The notes under the pieces were generated by a model. It did no database searches and was not told the origin of the DNA. It saw only the letters and a program-made list of their open reading frames with translations. The translations under genes and the position numbers were made by a program. From assembly GCA_008011715.2 (NCBI GenBank), contig CP136508.1:1-64000 (forward strand): a stretch of DNA of 64,000 nucleotides, read 5' to 3'. This DNA comes from [Empedobacter] haloabium (GTDB lineage: Bacteria; Pseudomonadota; Gammaproteobacteria; Burkholderiales; Burkholderiaceae_D). Positions 1-16,268 of this stretch are shown piece by piece; within the stretch, counting starts at the first letter, position 1, and every line of letters begins with the position of its first letter.

Positions 1-97
1 ATAGTTCTGTCCCTGCCGCAGCGTAGACGTGAAAACGAAACGAAGCGACGGAAACCGAGGGGTTGACGAGCTGCACGAAACACCGCATAATCTCATC
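1..97 (+). promoter_or_regulatory. rrn1 promoter region (P1 cut by window edge, P2 complete)
   Basis: P2 is a near-consensus sigma70 promoter: -35 TTGACG at 63-68, a 17-nt spacer, and -10 CATAAT at 86-91, giving a predicted start near 98. The first bases (atagt) are the end of a P1 -10 box, because the same sequence in rrn3 is preceded by the T of TATAGT. The -35 of P1 lies outside the window. Confidence 0.85.
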
Positions 98-340
98 TCT
101 CTGCTGCTGACAAACACAACGATTTGTCAACGGATGCAGCAAGCGCCTGATGGCAGAATTCTTTAACAATCAACAGTCGATAAGTGTGGGCGTTTGATGT
201 GAGTGTGCCCGGGGCTTCGGTCCCGATACTCAAAATATATAGCATCAAACGCTTACACAAGAAATAAACGTGACCTCGCAAGAGGAACGTCAGTATCTTG
301 AGTGAGTGGCCCCGACAGCAATGTCGGAAAACAGAGATTG
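98..340 (+). promoter_or_regulatory. rrn1 leader: boxB-like hairpin, boxA, 16S processing arm
   Basis: A hairpin (103-107 with 136-140, and 108-114 with 123-129) precedes boxA TTCTTTAACAAT at 159-170, the order seen in Nus-factor antitermination leaders. Positions 171-199 are complementary to 1901-1929 downstream of 16S (29 bp, one G-U), forming the 16S precursor stalk. A second copy of the downstream arm lies at 243-258 and can pair with 184-199 instead. Two small hairpins with GNRA-type loops follow at 274-285 and 312-327. Motifs are seen directly; the antitermination role is inferred from the family. Confidence 0.75.
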
Positions 341-1873
<1,533 letters not shown>

Positions 1874-1951
1874 GAGTGGCACGGATCAGAAATGGTCGTG
1901 CATCAAACGCTCACACTTATCGACTGTTGTTAGAGAAACAGCAAGAAGCGC

Positions 1952-2028
1952 GGGTCTGTAGCTCAGCTGGTTAGAGCACCGTGTTGATAACGCGGGGGTC
2001 GTTGGTTCGAGCCCAACCAGACCCACCA
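1952..2028 (+). tRNA. tRNA-Ile (GAT)
   Basis: This is a 77-nt cloverleaf with a GGGTCTG acceptor arm paired to CAGACCC, a D-loop AGCTCAGCTGGTTAGAGC, anticodon GAT in GTTGATAAC, a TTCGA T-loop, and an encoded CCA. It is the first spacer tRNA of rrn1. Confidence 0.98.
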
Positions 2029-2035
2029 CAAACAT

Positions 2036-2111
2036 GGGGGATTAGCTCAGCTGGGAGAGCACCTGCTTTGCAAGCAGGGGGTCGTCGGTTCGATCCCGTC
2101 ATCCTCCACCA
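2036..2111 (+). tRNA. tRNA-Ala (TGC)
   Basis: This is a 76-nt cloverleaf with GGGGGAT paired to ATCCTCC (one G-U), anticodon TGC in CTTTGCAAG, a TTCGA T-loop and an encoded CCA. It lies 7 nt after tRNA-Ile. Confidence 0.98.
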
Positions 2112-2191
2112 TCGCTTCTGTTGAAAGCACAAACGTAAGTCTCGCACTGTCGAGGATTTAGGTTTGATCTTTTAGAGATCTAAGCTGTTTC

Positions 2192-2217
2192 GCTCTTTAA
2201 CAATCTGGAAGAAGTAA
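2192..2217 (+). promoter_or_regulatory. rrn1 spacer boxA and distal 23S stalk arm
   Basis: GCTCTTTAACAAT (2192-2204) is a classical boxA that should renew antitermination before 23S. The overlapping stretch 2202-2217 is perfectly complementary (16 bp) to 5265-5280 between 23S and 5S, so it also forms the distal part of the 23S precursor stalk. Confidence 0.75.
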
Positions 2218-2332
2218 AGTTTTATTAAGCGTGTGAGAAATCACACACTTAGGGTAGTGTTCGAAAGAACGCATACAAAAACTCATCAAACACAGTAGTA
2301 AATGCTTGAACCGATAGCCGTCAAGGTTATAG

Positions 2333-5203
<2,871 letters not shown>

Positions 5204-5324
5204 CTATAACCTTGACGGTTACAGAGCATTTGCCTGTGTTTGAGTTTTACCAGTAACACCCAACTTACTTCTTCCAGATTAGTAGCCGCGTTGCCCAACC
5301 GGGAACGAGACTACGTACAAGTCA

Positions 5325-5439
5325 TGCCTGATGACCATAGCAAGTCGGTCCCACCCCTTCCCATCCCGAACAGGACCGTGAAACGACTTTGCGCCGATGA
5401 TAGTGCTGCAACCAGTGTGAAAGTAGGTTATCGTCAGGC
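5325..5439 (+). rRNA. 5S ribosomal RNA (rrn1)
   Basis: This is a 115-nt 5S rRNA. The 5' TGCCTGATGACCATAGC pairs with the 3' TCGTCAGGC, and the internal GGTCCCACCCCTTCCCATCC and CCGAACAGG are typical. It lies 122 nt after 23S. Confidence 0.95.
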
Positions 5440-5450
5440 TGTTATATAGA

Positions 5451-5484
5451 AAAACCCCCGTCCAGTGATCTGGCGGGGGTTTTT
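5451..5484 (+). terminator. rrn1 intrinsic terminator
   Basis: The stem CCCCCG / CGGGGG has an inner CCAG-TGAT-CTGG and is followed by a T5 tract, 11 nt after 5S. The A-tract before the stem pairs with the T-tract. Confidence 0.93.
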
Positions 5485-5559
5485 CGCTTTGGGCTTCGCG
5501 CTGCTCTGGCGAGCCGCGGCCCTTTTCCAATCATGCATCGTGGTTGTTGCCGAACGCGC

Positions 5560-5624
5560 GCTGTCAGGCACGTTGCCCCCGGGCCGGCATTCGGCGAGGG
5601 CGATCCGCCGCGCCGCCTGACAGC
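5560..5624. repeat. 10-bp inverted repeat in the acylase leader
   Basis: GCTGTCAGGC (5560-5569) and GCCTGACAGC (5615-5624) are perfect inverted repeats with a 45-nt GC-rich gap, upstream of the first acylase gene. The rest of 5485-5807 shows no convincing ORF and no clear sigma70 promoter. The inverted repeat could be an operator or an RNA stem in the 5' leader; nothing decides which. Confidence 0.4.
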
Positions 5625-5807
5625 ATGGGTTGAATGCAGCAAACCCGTTGTCCACTTCATTTCCCTACCAGATTTTACGCCTGCCGGCGCTCTCCGATCC
5701 TCACTGTTGTACAGAATATTTCTTTTGCCAGAGGTCTGCACACGCATGCAAGCCACTGCTATCCTTCGCTGTTAGATATCGTTTTAATAACTATAACGGA
5801 GGTATGG

Positions 5808-8144
5808 ATGAGGAAGCATATTGCAGTCGCCGTGGGAATCATGGTGCTGGCCGCACAGGCTCACGCCGCAGGGGTGCGTAGTGAAGTTGCCCGCACCAGC
5901 TACGGCGTGGTGCACGTGAAGGCCAATGATTACCGCAGCCTGGGATACGGCGCCGCATACGCCTATGCCGAGGACAACGTCTGCATGCTGGCGGATACCC
6001 TGCTGACCGTCCGTGGCGAGCGCTCGCGTTACTTCGGAGGCGATGCCGAAGCCACCGCACCCCGCAACGGCGAATATGGCGCGGCGATGGACCTGTTCTT
6101 CAAGTTGCGCAATGAGGACAGCGACTTCTTCTTCAAGGGCTATCTCGACCTCGACCAATTGCGCGCCGGTTATGCCGCCGGTTCCGCCGACGTGCGCGAA
6201 CTGCTGGCCGGCTATGCCGACGGCTATAACCGCTTCCTTGCCGACCACCGCAGCCGCCTGCCGAAGGCGTGCCGCAACGCGGCGTGGGTCAAGCCCATCA
6301 CCGTCGACGACGTCTACCTGCTGATCGCGGAAAAGGCGATCCACGCGTCCGGCGAAGTATTCGCAGCGGCGATCGTCGGCGCATCGCGCGATCCGGCAGC
6401 CGCGCCACCATCGCTGAACAAGAGCATGCCGGCTGCAATGAAACCCCTGCCGCGCGGCATTCCGGCTGGCGTCGGCAGCAACGGCCTCGCGCTGGGCCGC
6501 GACGCGACCGCGAACGGCCGCGGCATCCTGCTGGGCAATCCGCATTATCCATGGACGGGCACCGACCGCTTCTACCAGCTGCACATGACCATTCCCGGCA
6601 AATACGACGCGATGGGCGTCAGCCTGGGCGGCCTGCCCCTGGTGTCGATCGGCTTCAACAAGCATCTCGCCTGGACGCATACCGTGACGGCGGCCTATCA
6701 CTTCACGACGTTCATGCTGACACTGGACCCGTCCGATCCGACCGGGACCACGTATTACTACGACGGCGCGCCGATCAAGATGACCGAGCGGAACGTCACT
6801 GTCGACGTGCTGCAGGCCGACGGCACCATCGCGACGAAACAGCGCACGTTCTACTTCAGCAAGCATGGCGCCGTGATCGTCATGCCCGACTCGGGCGTGG
6901 ACTGGACCGCGCAAACCGCCTTCGTGCTGGGCGATGCCAATCGCTTGAACACGCGCCTGGCGGAACAGTGGCTCGCGATCGGCAAAGCCGACAGCGTCGG
7001 TGCGCTGCAGCGCAGCGCCAACGCCATCGCCGGCCTGCCTTGGGTGAACACGATCGCGGCAGACAGCGACGGCAACGCGCTGTACATCGACGCCAGCGTC
7101 GTACCGCACGTCGCCACCGAGCGCTTCGCATCCGACTGCATGCTGGCGCCGACGCTGCTGGCCCTGGATGGCTCGCGCAGCGAATGCGAATGGGGCCAGG
7201 ATCCGGATACGCCCAAGGGCGTGTTTGGCGCGGCGAACATGCCCACGCTGATCCGCCAGGATTACGTGGTGAACTCGAACGACAACTACTGGCTGACCAA
7301 TGGGCGGGCACCGCTGACGGGGCCGGAGCCATACGGTTACTCGCCGCTGTATGGCACGCCAGGCACGCAGCCAACGCTGCGTACCCGCCTGGGCCTGGTC
7401 CAACTGGAAGGCGCGCTGGCGCAGCAGCAGTTCCTGCGGACCAGCGACGTGCACGACCTGCTGTTCTCCAACCGGGTCCACGCCGCCGAACTGGTCCTGC
7501 CGGACCTGCTGTCGGCATGCTTCAAGTCGCACGACCTGCGCCTGCTGTCGCCCTGCGCGGTATTGACCGCATGGGACCGCAAGGCCGACGTCGACAGCCG
7601 CGGCGCGGTGCTGTTCCGCGAATTCTGGAACACGGTGCGTACCCGTGCCGACCTGTGGGCCGTGCCGTTCGACCCGGCCGACCCGGTCAACACGCCCCGC
7701 GGCGTGGCGACGGACGCCATGCCGGCATTGCTGGCGGCCCTGCGTGACGCGACGGCCAAGCTGCACTCGCTGGGCGTGCCGCTCTATGGTCGCCTGGGCG
7801 ACTACCAGACCCAGACGCGTAACGGTCGCCGCATCGGCTTGCACGGCGGCCAGGGCGATGAGGACGGTGTTTACAACGTGCTGACGATGGCGACGGATTT
7901 GACGTCGTCGGGTTATCGCGATGTGGCCTGGGGGAGCAGCTACATCCAGCTGATCGGGTTCGACAATGCGGGCCCGGTGGCCAAGGGCGTACTGACGTAT
8001 GGCCAGTCGGTCGATCCGCTGTCGCCGTACTACGCCGATCAGTTGTCGCTGTTCGCCAGGAAAACGCTGGTGACGCTGCCGTTCACCGAGGCGCAAATCC
8101 GCACGGACCGCAATTACTCGCGCAAGGTCCTGACGGACAAATAA
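5808..8144 (+). CDS. Secreted N-acyl-homoserine lactone acylase-like protein (peptidase S45)
   Basis: This 778-aa Ntn-hydrolase precursor belongs to the penicillin-acylase superfamily and is closest in motif pattern to PvdQ/AiiD acylases, which remove the acyl chain from AHL signals or related amides in the periplasm. The start is the ATG preceded by GGAGG (5798-5802); an upstream in-frame ATG at 5634 lacks a ribosome site. Residues 1-20 form a Sec signal peptide ending AHA. The expected nucleophile is Ser224 in GVGSNGLALG, the residue where such precursors self-cleave into alpha and beta chains. NPHYPW and the following RFYQLHMTIPG and FNKHLAWTHTV are family signatures. A paralogue follows after 127 nt, which include the inverted repeat 8152-8159/8179-8186. 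The true substrate (AHL, penicillin or lipopeptide) cannot be read from sequence. Confidence 0.85.
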   Translation: MRKHIAVAVGIMVLAAQAHAAGVRSEVARTSYGVVHVKANDYRSLGYGAAYAYAEDNVCMLADTLLTVRGERSRYFGGDAEATAPRNGEYGAAMDLFFKLRNEDSDFFFKGYLDLDQLRAGYAAGSADVRELLAGYADGYNRFLADHRSRLPKACRNAAWVKPITVDDVYLLIAEKAIHASGEVFAAAIVGASRDPAAAPPSLNKSMPAAMKPLPRGIPAGVGSNGLALGRDATANGRGILLGNPHYPWTGTDRFYQLHMTIPGKYDAMGVSLGGLPLVSIGFNKHLAWTHTVTAAYHFTTFMLTLDPSDPTGTTYYYDGAPIKMTERNVTVDVLQADGTIATKQRTFYFSKHGAVIVMPDSGVDWTAQTAFVLGDANRLNTRLAEQWLAIGKADSVGALQRSANAIAGLPWVNTIAADSDGNALYIDASVVPHVATERFASDCMLAPTLLALDGSRSECEWGQDPDTPKGVFGAANMPTLIRQDYVVNSNDNYWLTNGRAPLTGPEPYGYSPLYGTPGTQPTLRTRLGLVQLEGALAQQQFLRTSDVHDLLFSNRVHAAELVLPDLLSACFKSHDLRLLSPCAVLTAWDRKADVDSRGAVLFREFWNTVRTRADLWAVPFDPADPVNTPRGVATDAMPALLAALRDATAKLHSLGVPLYGRLGDYQTQTRNGRRIGLHGGQGDEDGVYNVLTMATDLTSSGYRDVAWGSSYIQLIGFDNAGPVAKGVLTYGQSVDPLSPYYADQLSLFARKTLVTLPFTEAQIRTDRNYSRKVLTDK

Positions 8145-8271
8145 GTATCGGGTCGTGCCGCGGCGCTTGGCGCGCCCTGGCACGACTGTCGCGCGAGAGT
8201 GCGTTTGCGCGCGATCAAAGCCCGATGCCGGGCGCTTGCGATGATGTCCGTTGACTCATCGGAGGCAGACC

Positions 8272-10605
8272 ATGTGGCGGTTCCATGTAGCATTGTTGTG
8301 GATGCTTTTGGCAGGCTGTGGCGACGATGGCGCTCACCCCGCACGCCGCCTCGGCGCTGAAGTGGCGCGTACGTCTTACGGCATCGTGCACGTACGTGCG
8401 GAGGATTTCGGCGGTCTCGGCTTCGGCCTCGCGTACGCCTATGCACAAGACAACATCTGCATGCTGGCGGACTTCCTGTTGACGGTACGCGGCGAGCGCT
8501 CACGCTACTTTGGCGGCGACGCTCCACCCACGGTCGGAACGAACGGCGAGTACAGCGTCGCGATCGACTACCTGAACGAGCACATGTTCGACCTGCGCAA
8601 TGAGGATAGCGACTTCTTCTTCAAGGCGTATCTCGATCTCGACGCCTTACGGGCCGGCTACGCGCGCGCCAGTCCGGATGCTCGTGCGCTGCTGCGCGGT
8701 TACGTCGCCGGCTATAACCAGTATTTGCGGGAATACCGTGCGAGCCTGCCCAAGGCCTGCCATGACGCCGCGTGGGTAAAGCCGATCACGGTGGACGACC
8801 TCTATCTGCTCATTGCCGAGAAGGCCATACACGCGTCCGGTCAGGTGTTCCCGCGCCAGATCCTGGCGGCGGCGCAGGATGTGGACGAAGCACGCACGTT
8901 TGCCGCTGTCCGGCCCCGCGACTGGGGTAATCTGGGCCTGGGCAGCAATGGCCTGGCCCTGGGCGGCGACGTCACCCGCAACGGTCGCGGCATGCTGCTG
9001 GCGAACCCGCACTATCCGTGGTTCAGCACGGACCGCTTTTATCAGGTGCACCTGACGGTACCGGGTGCTTACGATGTGATGGGCGTCAGCCTGGGCGGCT
9101 TGCCTGCGGTCGTCATCGGTTTCAACAGGGACGTGGCCTGGACCCATACGGTGACGAAGGCGCTGCACTTCACGACGTTCCGCCTGCAGCGCGACAAGGC
9201 CGATCGTTCAGGCCGCAGCTACCTGATCGATGGCGTGCCGCAGCGGATGACGGAGCGCGTTGTTGAAGTGCAGTTGCGGCAGCCGGACGGCTCTCAGCGG
9301 GTACGACGCAAGACGTTCTTCTACACCAGGCTCGGCATGCCGATCGTCGTGCCAGGTGTGCCGGTCGGCCCCGACGATATCATCGTGCTGGGCGATCCCA
9401 ACCGGGACAATACCCGGCTGCTCGACCAGTGGCTGGCGATCGGCCGCGCGACCAGCGTACAGGCGCTGCGTACGACGCTGGGCAGCATCATGGGCCTGCC
9501 ATGGGTAAACACGGTCGCGGCCGACCGCCAGGGCGGGGCGCTCTATATCGATGCCAGCGTGGTGCCGCACGTGACAACGGCGCAGTTCCTGTCCGATTGC
9601 ATGCTGTTCGGGCCGCTACTGCTGTTCGACGGGTCACGCAGTGCCTGCCATTGGGGCAGCGATCCCGGCAGTCCTGCCGGCATCTTCGGCGTGGCGCAGG
9701 CTCCACAACTGCTGCGCCGCGACTACGTTGCCAATTCCAACGACAGCTATTGGCTCACCAACAGTGCCCACCTGCTGACGGGCCCTGAGCCGCTGGGTTA
9801 CTCGCCGCTGTATGGGCCCACCGCGGTGCCGCAACACTTGCGCACCCGGCTGGGCTTCGTGCAGATCGACAGCTTGCTGGCGGCACGCCACGATGTCGAT
9901 CTCGACGATCTGCAAGACCTGATATTCTCGAACCGGGTGCATGCCGCGGAGCTGGTATTGCCCGATCTCCTGGCAGCGTGCCTAGGCACGACCGACGTTA
10001 CCCTGGGCAACGCCTGCGGCGTCTTGCGCGCATGGGACCGCAAGGTCGACCTGGACAGTCGCGGCGCGTTACTGTTCCGCGAATTCTGGCTCAAGGCTGT
10101 CGCCTTGCCTGCAATTTGGGCGGTACCGTTCGACCCCCGCGACCCGGTCCATACGCCGCGCGGCGTGGCAGCCGCAGCGGTGCCATCGTTGCTGACTGCG
10201 CTGAAGGAAACGGCACAGCGACTGTCCGCGCTCGGCATTGCGCCCGACGCCCGCCTGGGCGACTACCAGGTCGACCAACGAGCCGCGTATCGCACCGAGG
10301 TGCACGGCGGTACCGGGGACATCGACGGCGTCTACAACGCCCTGCACATGACCGGACCGTTGACGGCGCAGGGGTATGGCAGCGTCAGATGGGGAACCAG
10401 CTATGTGCAGTTGGTCGCTTTCGACGATAGCGGACCCATCGCACGCGGTTTGCTGCCTTATGGTCAGTCGACCGACCCGGTATCGCCCTGGTATGCCGAC
10501 CAGCTACCGCTATATGCCGGTAAGGACTTGCCGAGGCTGCCGTTCACAGAAGAAGAAATCCAGATGGACGGGAACTTCCGGCGCGACACCGTGTCTGAGA
10601 AATAG
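8272..10605 (+). CDS. Lipoprotein N-acyl-homoserine lactone acylase-like protein (peptidase S45)
   Basis: This 777-aa protein is a paralogue of the preceding gene, colinear along its whole length. The ATG is preceded by GGAGG (8261-8265). Residues 1-16 end in the lipobox LLAGC with Cys16, so it should be a lipid-anchored, envelope-facing acylase rather than a soluble one. The predicted autocatalytic nucleophile is Ser225 in GLGSNGLALG, followed by NPHYPW and RFYQVHLTVPG as in PvdQ-type enzymes. It has no terminator; the -35 box of the rrn2 P1 promoter begins 4 nt after its stop codon, so transcription of this pair would run into rrn2. The substrate is inferred from family only. Confidence 0.85.
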   Translation: MWRFHVALLWMLLAGCGDDGAHPARRLGAEVARTSYGIVHVRAEDFGGLGFGLAYAYAQDNICMLADFLLTVRGERSRYFGGDAPPTVGTNGEYSVAIDYLNEHMFDLRNEDSDFFFKAYLDLDALRAGYARASPDARALLRGYVAGYNQYLREYRASLPKACHDAAWVKPITVDDLYLLIAEKAIHASGQVFPRQILAAAQDVDEARTFAAVRPRDWGNLGLGSNGLALGGDVTRNGRGMLLANPHYPWFSTDRFYQVHLTVPGAYDVMGVSLGGLPAVVIGFNRDVAWTHTVTKALHFTTFRLQRDKADRSGRSYLIDGVPQRMTERVVEVQLRQPDGSQRVRRKTFFYTRLGMPIVVPGVPVGPDDIIVLGDPNRDNTRLLDQWLAIGRATSVQALRTTLGSIMGLPWVNTVAADRQGGALYIDASVVPHVTTAQFLSDCMLFGPLLLFDGSRSACHWGSDPGSPAGIFGVAQAPQLLRRDYVANSNDSYWLTNSAHLLTGPEPLGYSPLYGPTAVPQHLRTRLGFVQIDSLLAARHDVDLDDLQDLIFSNRVHAAELVLPDLLAACLGTTDVTLGNACGVLRAWDRKVDLDSRGALLFREFWLKAVALPAIWAVPFDPRDPVHTPRGVAAAAVPSLLTALKETAQRLSALGIAPDARLGDYQVDQRAAYRTEVHGGTGDIDGVYNALHMTGPLTAQGYGSVRWGTSYVQLVAFDDSGPIARGLLPYGQSTDPVSPWYADQLPLYAGKDLPRLPFTEEEIQMDGNFRRDTVSEK

Positions 10606-10608
10606 AGG

Positions 10609-10761
10609 TTGCCACGCGCAAGGCACTTTGCTATCATTCTGTCCCTGCCGCAACGTACCAGTGAAAACGAAACGACGCGACAGGGTTTTGGATCGATATG
10701 GAAACAATGCGATACAAAACGAGGGGTTGACGAGCTGCACGAAACACCGCATAATCTCACC
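10609..10761 (+). promoter_or_regulatory. rrn2 tandem promoters P1 and P2
   Basis: P1 is TTGCCA (10609-10614), a 17-nt spacer and TATCAT (10632-10637). P2 is TTGACG (10727-10732), a 17-nt spacer and CATAAT (10750-10755), identical in core to rrn1 and rrn3. The P1-P2 interval is about 30 nt longer than in rrn3 because of an extra AT-richer stretch around 10683-10720. P1 starts right behind the stop codon of the upstream acylase gene. Confidence 0.85.
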
Positions 10762-11006
10762 TCTCTGCTGCTGACAAACACAACGATTTGTCACCGAATG
10801 CGGCAAACGCCTGAGGGCAGAATTCTTTAACAATCAACAGTCGATAAGTGTGGGCGTTTGATGTGAGTGTGCCCGGGGCTTCGGTCCCGATACTCAAAAT
10901 ATATAGCATCAAACGCTTACACAAGAAATAAACGTGACCTCGCAAGAGGAACGTCAGTATCTTGAGTGAGTGACCTCCGATAGCAGTATCGGAACAACAG
11001 AGATTG
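10762..11006 (+). promoter_or_regulatory. rrn2 leader: boxB-like hairpin, boxA, 16S processing arm
   Basis: The boxB-like hairpin is at 10767-10804, boxA at 10823-10834, and the 16S stalk arm at 10835-10863, which pairs with 12567-12592. The competing complement is at 10907-10922. The hairpin just before 16S is CCGATA-GCAG-TATCGG at 10977-10992. Confidence 0.75.
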
Positions 11007-12539
<1,533 letters not shown>

Positions 12540-12631
12540 GAGTCGGCACGGATCGTCAAGATCGTGCATCAAACGCTCACACTTATCGACTGTCGAATGA
12601 AGAAGAAACAGTAGCACCGCAGTATGAACGC

Positions 12632-12708
12632 GGGTCTGTAGCTCAGCTGGTTAGAGCACCGTGTTGATAACGCGGGGGTCGTTGGTTCGAGCCCAACCAG
12701 ACCCACCA
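12632..12708 (+). tRNA. tRNA-Ile (GAT)
   Basis: Identical to the rrn1 copy, 77 nt with encoded CCA. The flanking spacer differs from rrn1 and rrn3 (13 nt rather than 7 nt to the next tRNA). Confidence 0.98.
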
Positions 12709-12721
12709 AGTATCGCGCCCA

Positions 12722-12797
12722 GGGGGATTAGCTCAGCTGGGAGAGCACCTGCTTTGCAAGCAGGGGGTCGTCGGTTCGATCCCGTCATCCTCCACCA
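12722..12797 (+). tRNA. tRNA-Ala (TGC)
   Basis: Identical to the rrn1 copy, 76 nt with encoded CCA. Confidence 0.98.
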
Positions 12798-12863
12798 AAA
12801 GTTTAAACGTAAGCGTGACGAGTTCACTTTTATGTTTAGTCTTTTAGAGACTACTGCTGTTTC

Positions 12864-12889
12864 GCTCTTTAACAATCTGGAAGAAGTAA
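12864..12889 (+). promoter_or_regulatory. rrn2 spacer boxA and distal 23S stalk arm
   Basis: GCTCTTTAACAAT at 12864-12876, overlapping the stalk arm AATCTGGAAGAAGTAA, as in rrn1. The spacer between tRNA-Ala and this boxA differs from the other two operons. Confidence 0.75.
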
Positions 12890-13004
12890 AGTTTTATTAA
12901 GCGTGTGAGAAATCACACACTTAGGGTAGTGTTCGAAAGAACGCATACAAAAACTCATCAAACACAGTAGTAAATGCTTGAACCGATAGCCGTCAAGGTT
13001 ATAG

Positions 13005-15875
<2,871 letters not shown>

Positions 15876-15996
15876 CTATAACCTTGACGGTTACAGAGCA
15901 TTTGCCTGTGTTTGAGTTTTACCAGTAACACCCAACTTACTTCTTCCAGATTAGTAGCCGCGTTGCCCAACCGGGAACGAGGCTACGTACAAGTCA

Positions 15997-16111
15997 TGCC
16001 TGATGACCATAGCAAGTCGGTCCCACCCCTTCCCATCCCGAACAGGACCGTGAAACGACTTTGCGCCGATGATAGTGCTGCAACCAGTGTGAAAGTAGGT
16101 TATCGTCAGGC
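15997..16111 (+). rRNA. 5S ribosomal RNA (rrn2)
   Basis: Identical in the mature region to rrn1 5S (115 nt). The upstream spacer has one change (GAGGCTACG against GAGACTACG). Confidence 0.95.
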
Positions 16112-16121
16112 TGTTATATAG

Positions 16122-16157
16122 AAAAACCCCCGTCCAGTGATCTGGCGGGGGTTTTTT
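16122..16157 (+). terminator. rrn2 intrinsic terminator
   Basis: The same CCCCCG / CGGGGG stem with inner CCAG-TGAT-CTGG as rrn1, ending in T6. The following sequence differs from rrn1 but resembles the rrn3 distal flank. Confidence 0.93.
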
Positions 16158-16224
16158 CATTTCTACGCGCCATCGGAATGCATGCAAGACCCGCCGCTGG
16201 CAGGCCGCACGGCCCGGACAACAG

Positions 16225-16255
16225 CCGGGGTCAGACCCGCCGAGTCTCACCCCGG
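16225..16255. repeat. REP-like palindrome between rrn2 and the retron RT
   Basis: CCGGGGT-C-AGAC is paired with GTCT-C-ACCCCGG around a 7-nt loop. The GGGGTCAGACCC core resembles the palindromes at 51581-51633 and 57618-57719. It lies 13 nt beyond the stop codon of the convergent reverse transcriptase and could act as a terminator, although it has no T-run. Confidence 0.5.
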
Positions 16256-16268
16256 ACCCTTGCGAGCC

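Noticed and set aside
5784..8183. 799-aa ORF antisense to the first acylase gene
   Set aside because: Low-complexity Arg/Gln/Val-rich translation typical of the antisense frame of a high-GC gene; the sense frame has all family motifs.
12651..12900. ORFs on both strands across the rrn2 spacer tRNAs
   Set aside because: Coding would overlap tRNA-Ile and tRNA-Ala; this type of spurious ORF is common in spacer regions.
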